64,000 nucleotides of DNA from assembly GCA_964466195.1 (NCBI GenBank), contig CAYXMQ010000001.1:1-64000 (forward strand), in the 5' to 3' direction. Both the position numbers and the translations under genes were made by a program. Below are positions 62,801 through 64,000 of the stretch, in pieces; within the stretch, counting starts at the first letter, position 1; every line of letters starts with the position of its first letter. Source of the DNA: PFJX01 sp964466195. GTDB lineage: Bacteria; Pseudomonadota; Gammaproteobacteria; Burkholderiales; Thiobacillaceae. The notes under the pieces are model-generated. The model was not told the origin of the DNA. It was given only the letters and a program-made list of their open reading frames with translations, and did no database searches.

Positions 62801-63219
62801 CGTTCGCCACGCGCCTTGCCAATCACGATGGAAGTCGCGAAAGCGTCGAAGGACTGTTGAGTCTCGCGGCCAACAAACCGCCGCGAGACTGGTCGGACAG
62901 GGACATCAACTCGGCCCTCCTCGAGCTCACGAGGCTGTCTCTGCGGTTAAGGCAGGCCGAGGCATTGGTTTCAGTACGCGGTCGCAAGCCCAACAGCGAG
63001 GCGTTCGCAGTGGTCGTCGGGGCCGGACCGCATACCAAGACGATCTCCCGTCAATTCGAGGTTCCAGAGCGCCACATCGGGACAGTCGAATCCTTGGCCA
63101 AAGAACTGGCAGATGGCCTGCTCTCGAAGGGGCTGAAAACAGAGGTTTTGCTGGCAGCTTTGGGCCATGCGTGCCTGCGCCTTGCAGCGGACGTCGACAA
63201 GCGGGGCTGCGATGGCTGA
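59890..63219 (+). CDS. sspC: Large ATPase, SspC-like
   Basis: 1109 residues from the ATG at 59890. Near the N-terminus lie a Walker A motif GPYGGGKSS at 67-75 and a Walker B LLIIDELGK around D175. The remaining 900 residues are a mixed alpha-helical body without recognised catalytic motifs. ATPases in this position of Ssp operons supply energy or control for phosphorothioation. It overlaps both neighbours by eight bases. The assignment to SspC is by context; I have not compared full length. Confidence 0.7.
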   Translation: MTEHSGKLLSEIVGVARHYQRSIRVDADYGREDALDGYVCHPTASALVESMSRQIAESNQRAFTWTGPYGGGKSSLAVTLASAVCPDKKLRAKARSLLQINDHPLFDKAFPMRRGWLVVPVVGKRAGVAQEIHKALRAARRLPPDARKPAAASLISDLCSAAREENLEGTLLIIDELGKFLEASALGYGDDIYFFQELAEAARMDGRVVVVGVLHQSFGQYAARLGVDTREDWAKIQGRYSDVPLVAAGNEVVGLIARAIEARERPSWVLGIAQSVAEAIRSRRPSVSSDIEESLAACWPLHPAMAALLGSASKRQFGQNERSVFGFLSSAEPHGFRSFLETTRVEEAAWYRPDHFFDYLQSNLEPAILASPDGHRWAQAVDAVNRAEAKSGDALIVSLIKCVAVIDLFKNGSGLAAEPVVLRAVFAGTAPDRVDAALADLARWRVALFKKHAGAWSIFEGSDFDIESAVAQARATASGTDFKQLSKLADPYPVIAKRHYHETGTFRWLNVALCSLDEIGRETEAFKPSKGEFGLFLLALPGRGTTEESALRRCAECSRMNPWPVVVGLPRNHARIEELGANLLALQTVQTRPELEGDSVGRREVQARTATVRSELEEQLSAALVNAQWFAGDMEIESGGKLARIASSLADAVYPDAPGIWSELVNREGLSSNSVKARRDLLHAMIDRENEPHLGISGFPAERGLYETLLVRAGLHAKEDDGHWRFLPPNQEIGASFKPLWEATRKLFSDPSVRVGADEIGRLWTAPPFGLRSGVAPVVFFAFVMAYKGNIALYKDGIFVPRVTDADVDEYLQNYARFSLRWVTIDEQKLKILDGISEILHSVGAKSVARDPLEAARGLVALAYELPAWTQKTATLTPLTRSIRDTLIKASDPHKVLFVDLVALLSTTEADEYVEALRVPISELASAYEAMLRRVEATMLEALDAETEDHEGLRRRAEAVAGVTGDLRQDAFATRLANHDGSRESVEGLLSLAANKPPRDWSDRDINSALLELTRLSLRLRQAEALVSVRGRKPNSEAFAVVVGAGPHTKTISRQFEVPERHIGTVESLAKELADGLLSKGLKTEVLLAALGHACLRLAADVDKRGCDG

Positions 63220-64000
63220 GCGACACGTTCTCGGAATCTCTGGGGGCAAGGACAGCGCAGCTTTGGCCGTGTTCGTAAGGCAGACTTGGCCCGAACTCAA
63301 CGTCGAGTATTTCTTCACGGACACCGGAAAGGAGTTGCCGGAGGTCTACGAGTTTCTCGGGCGGTTGGAGGGGTTCCTCGGGAAGCCCATCCTCCGACTT
63401 AATCCGCGTAGGGACTTCGACTTTTGGCTACGCGAATACAACCATTACCTCCCCTCCCCACAGACACGTTGGTGCACCCGGCAACTTAAGCTTGCTCCCT
63501 TCGAGCAATGGATCCGGCCCATGCTCGCCGCTGGAGACAAGGTGACTACCTACGTGGCTATTCGCGCCGATGAGGAATACCGCGAGGGATACAGTTCAAA
63601 ACACAAGAACCTCACCGTCCGACTTCCGTTCCGCGAGGCGGGAATCGACTGGCGCGGCGTCATGGACATCCTTGAATCCTCGGACGTGGGGCTACCGAAG
63701 TATTACGACTGGCGCTCCCGCAGTGGTTGCACATTCTGTTTTTTTCAACAGAAGATCGAGTGGGTGAAATTGAGGGAACGCCACCCGGAGGCCTTCGAGG
63801 AGGCGAAGGGATACGAGAAGAGCGCCTTGGAGCACGGCTCCCCATTCACTTGGTCGCACGGCGAATCGCTATCCGAGCTCGAAAGACCCGAGCGCGTCGA
63901 GCAAATCATTCAGGACTTCGAACGTCGAAAGGCACGCGACCTAACCAAGAGGCCGGTCAATCCCTTGCGTCCGGTCGAATCGATCGTTGACATTGATGAT
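63212..64000 (+). CDS. sspD: PAPS reductase-like ATP pyrophosphatase, SspD-like, cut by window end
   Basis: The 263 codons inside the window have no stop. The N-terminal PP-loop SGGKDS (residues 10-15) is that of ATP pyrophosphatases in the PAPS reductase/DndC family. Cysteines C88 (RWCTRQLK) and C173/C176 (GCTFCFF) could hold an iron-sulfur cluster. In Ssp systems SspD activates the DNA backbone phosphate for sulfur insertion. Its ATG overlaps the stop of the ATPase gene (ATGGCTGA). Confidence 0.82.
   Translation, partial: MAERHVLGISGGKDSAALAVFVRQTWPELNVEYFFTDTGKELPEVYEFLGRLEGFLGKPILRLNPRRDFDFWLREYNHYLPSPQTRWCTRQLKLAPFEQWIRPMLAAGDKVTTYVAIRADEEYREGYSSKHKNLTVRLPFREAGIDWRGVMDILESSDVGLPKYYDWRSRSGCTFCFFQQKIEWVKLRERHPEAFEEAKGYEKSALEHGSPFTWSHGESLSELERPERVEQIIQDFERRKARDLTKRPVNPLRPVESIVDIDD

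Larger units (their letters stand above)
698..64000. mobile_element. Integrative and conjugative element, left end and body (right end outside window)
   Basis: The call rests on a tRNA-Phe 3' fragment at the left edge, an adjacent tyrosine integrase, a MOBH-type relaxase with a TraD coupling protein, and a full F-type (MPF-F) secretion operon. The order relaxase, TraD, DUF4400 and then TraL-E-K-B-V-C-W-U-N-F-H-G matches SXT/R391 and IncA/C relatives, though several parts differ (an S26 peptidase, two TraN-like genes). Cargo sits in three places: between integrase and mobilisation genes, between mobilisation genes and the transfer operon, and after TraG. No plasmid replication gene is seen. 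The right attachment site must lie beyond 64000. Confidence 0.85.

Noticed and set aside
1..64000. CRISPR array or insertion sequence
   Set aside because: I saw no regularly spaced direct repeats and no transposase-like protein in any frame.

Overview
The window holds the left end and most of the body of an integrative and conjugative element (ICE) in a proteobacterial chromosome. GC-rich coding sequence, a tRNA-Phe fragment of the GGCCA acceptor type and the gene families suggest a beta- or gammaproteobacterium; I cannot name the species. There is no rRNA, complete tRNA, CRISPR array or recognisable insertion sequence.

Layout. Bases 1-690 look like chromosome, with one small lipoprotein gene on the minus strand. 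At 698-746 lies the 3' half of a tRNA-Phe gene, the likely left attachment site, followed by a tyrosine integrase (906-2258). Next comes a toxin-antitoxin cluster: AbiEi-like, AbiEii-like and a HigA-like regulator (2408-4351). A first cargo block (4352-14240) has an AT-rich pair including a GIY-YIG protein, a three-gene Nudix / histidine kinase-like / receiver-like cluster (6813-12545), and a SIR2-like gene. It ends in a short relic of the same HigA-like antitoxin. That relic suggests the block was inserted beside the antitoxin.

The mobilisation genes are on the minus strand (14241-20610): MOBH/TraI_2 relaxase, two small proteins, TraD coupling ATPase, a DUF4400 membrane protein and an EEP-fold nuclease. 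A second cargo block (20895-36999) is rich in defence-type genes: a DUF6884/GIY-YIG pair, a sigma-factor-like/unknown/ImmA-IrrE trio, an AbiJ/Abi_C-like abortive infection protein, a 748-residue protein with a C-terminal PD-(D/E)XK-like motif, a DUF2130-SIR2-HerA operon, and several DUF genes. An HU-like protein gene diverges from the main transfer operon across about 585 bases of non-coding DNA rich in inverted repeats.

The transfer operon (38014-57972) encodes an F-type (MPF-F) type IV secretion system in the SXT/IncA-C order: lytic transglycosylase, OmpA-like lipoprotein, pilin, TraL, TraE, TraK, TraB, DsbC, TraV, TraC, TrbI-like, S26 peptidase, TraW, TraU, TrbC, two TraN-like proteins, TraF, TraH and TraG. 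Most genes overlap by a few bases, so they are probably translationally coupled. Past TraG are two minus-strand envelope proteins. The window then ends in an SspB-SspC-SspD-like DNA phosphorothioation module, whose last gene runs off the end.

The relaxase and TraD would nick and deliver the element through the TraL-to-TraG channel, the integrase would insert it at tRNA-Phe, and the two cargo blocks plus the Ssp module make it a carrier of stacked anti-phage functions. The Nudix/kinase/receiver cluster is the best candidate for an undescribed system.
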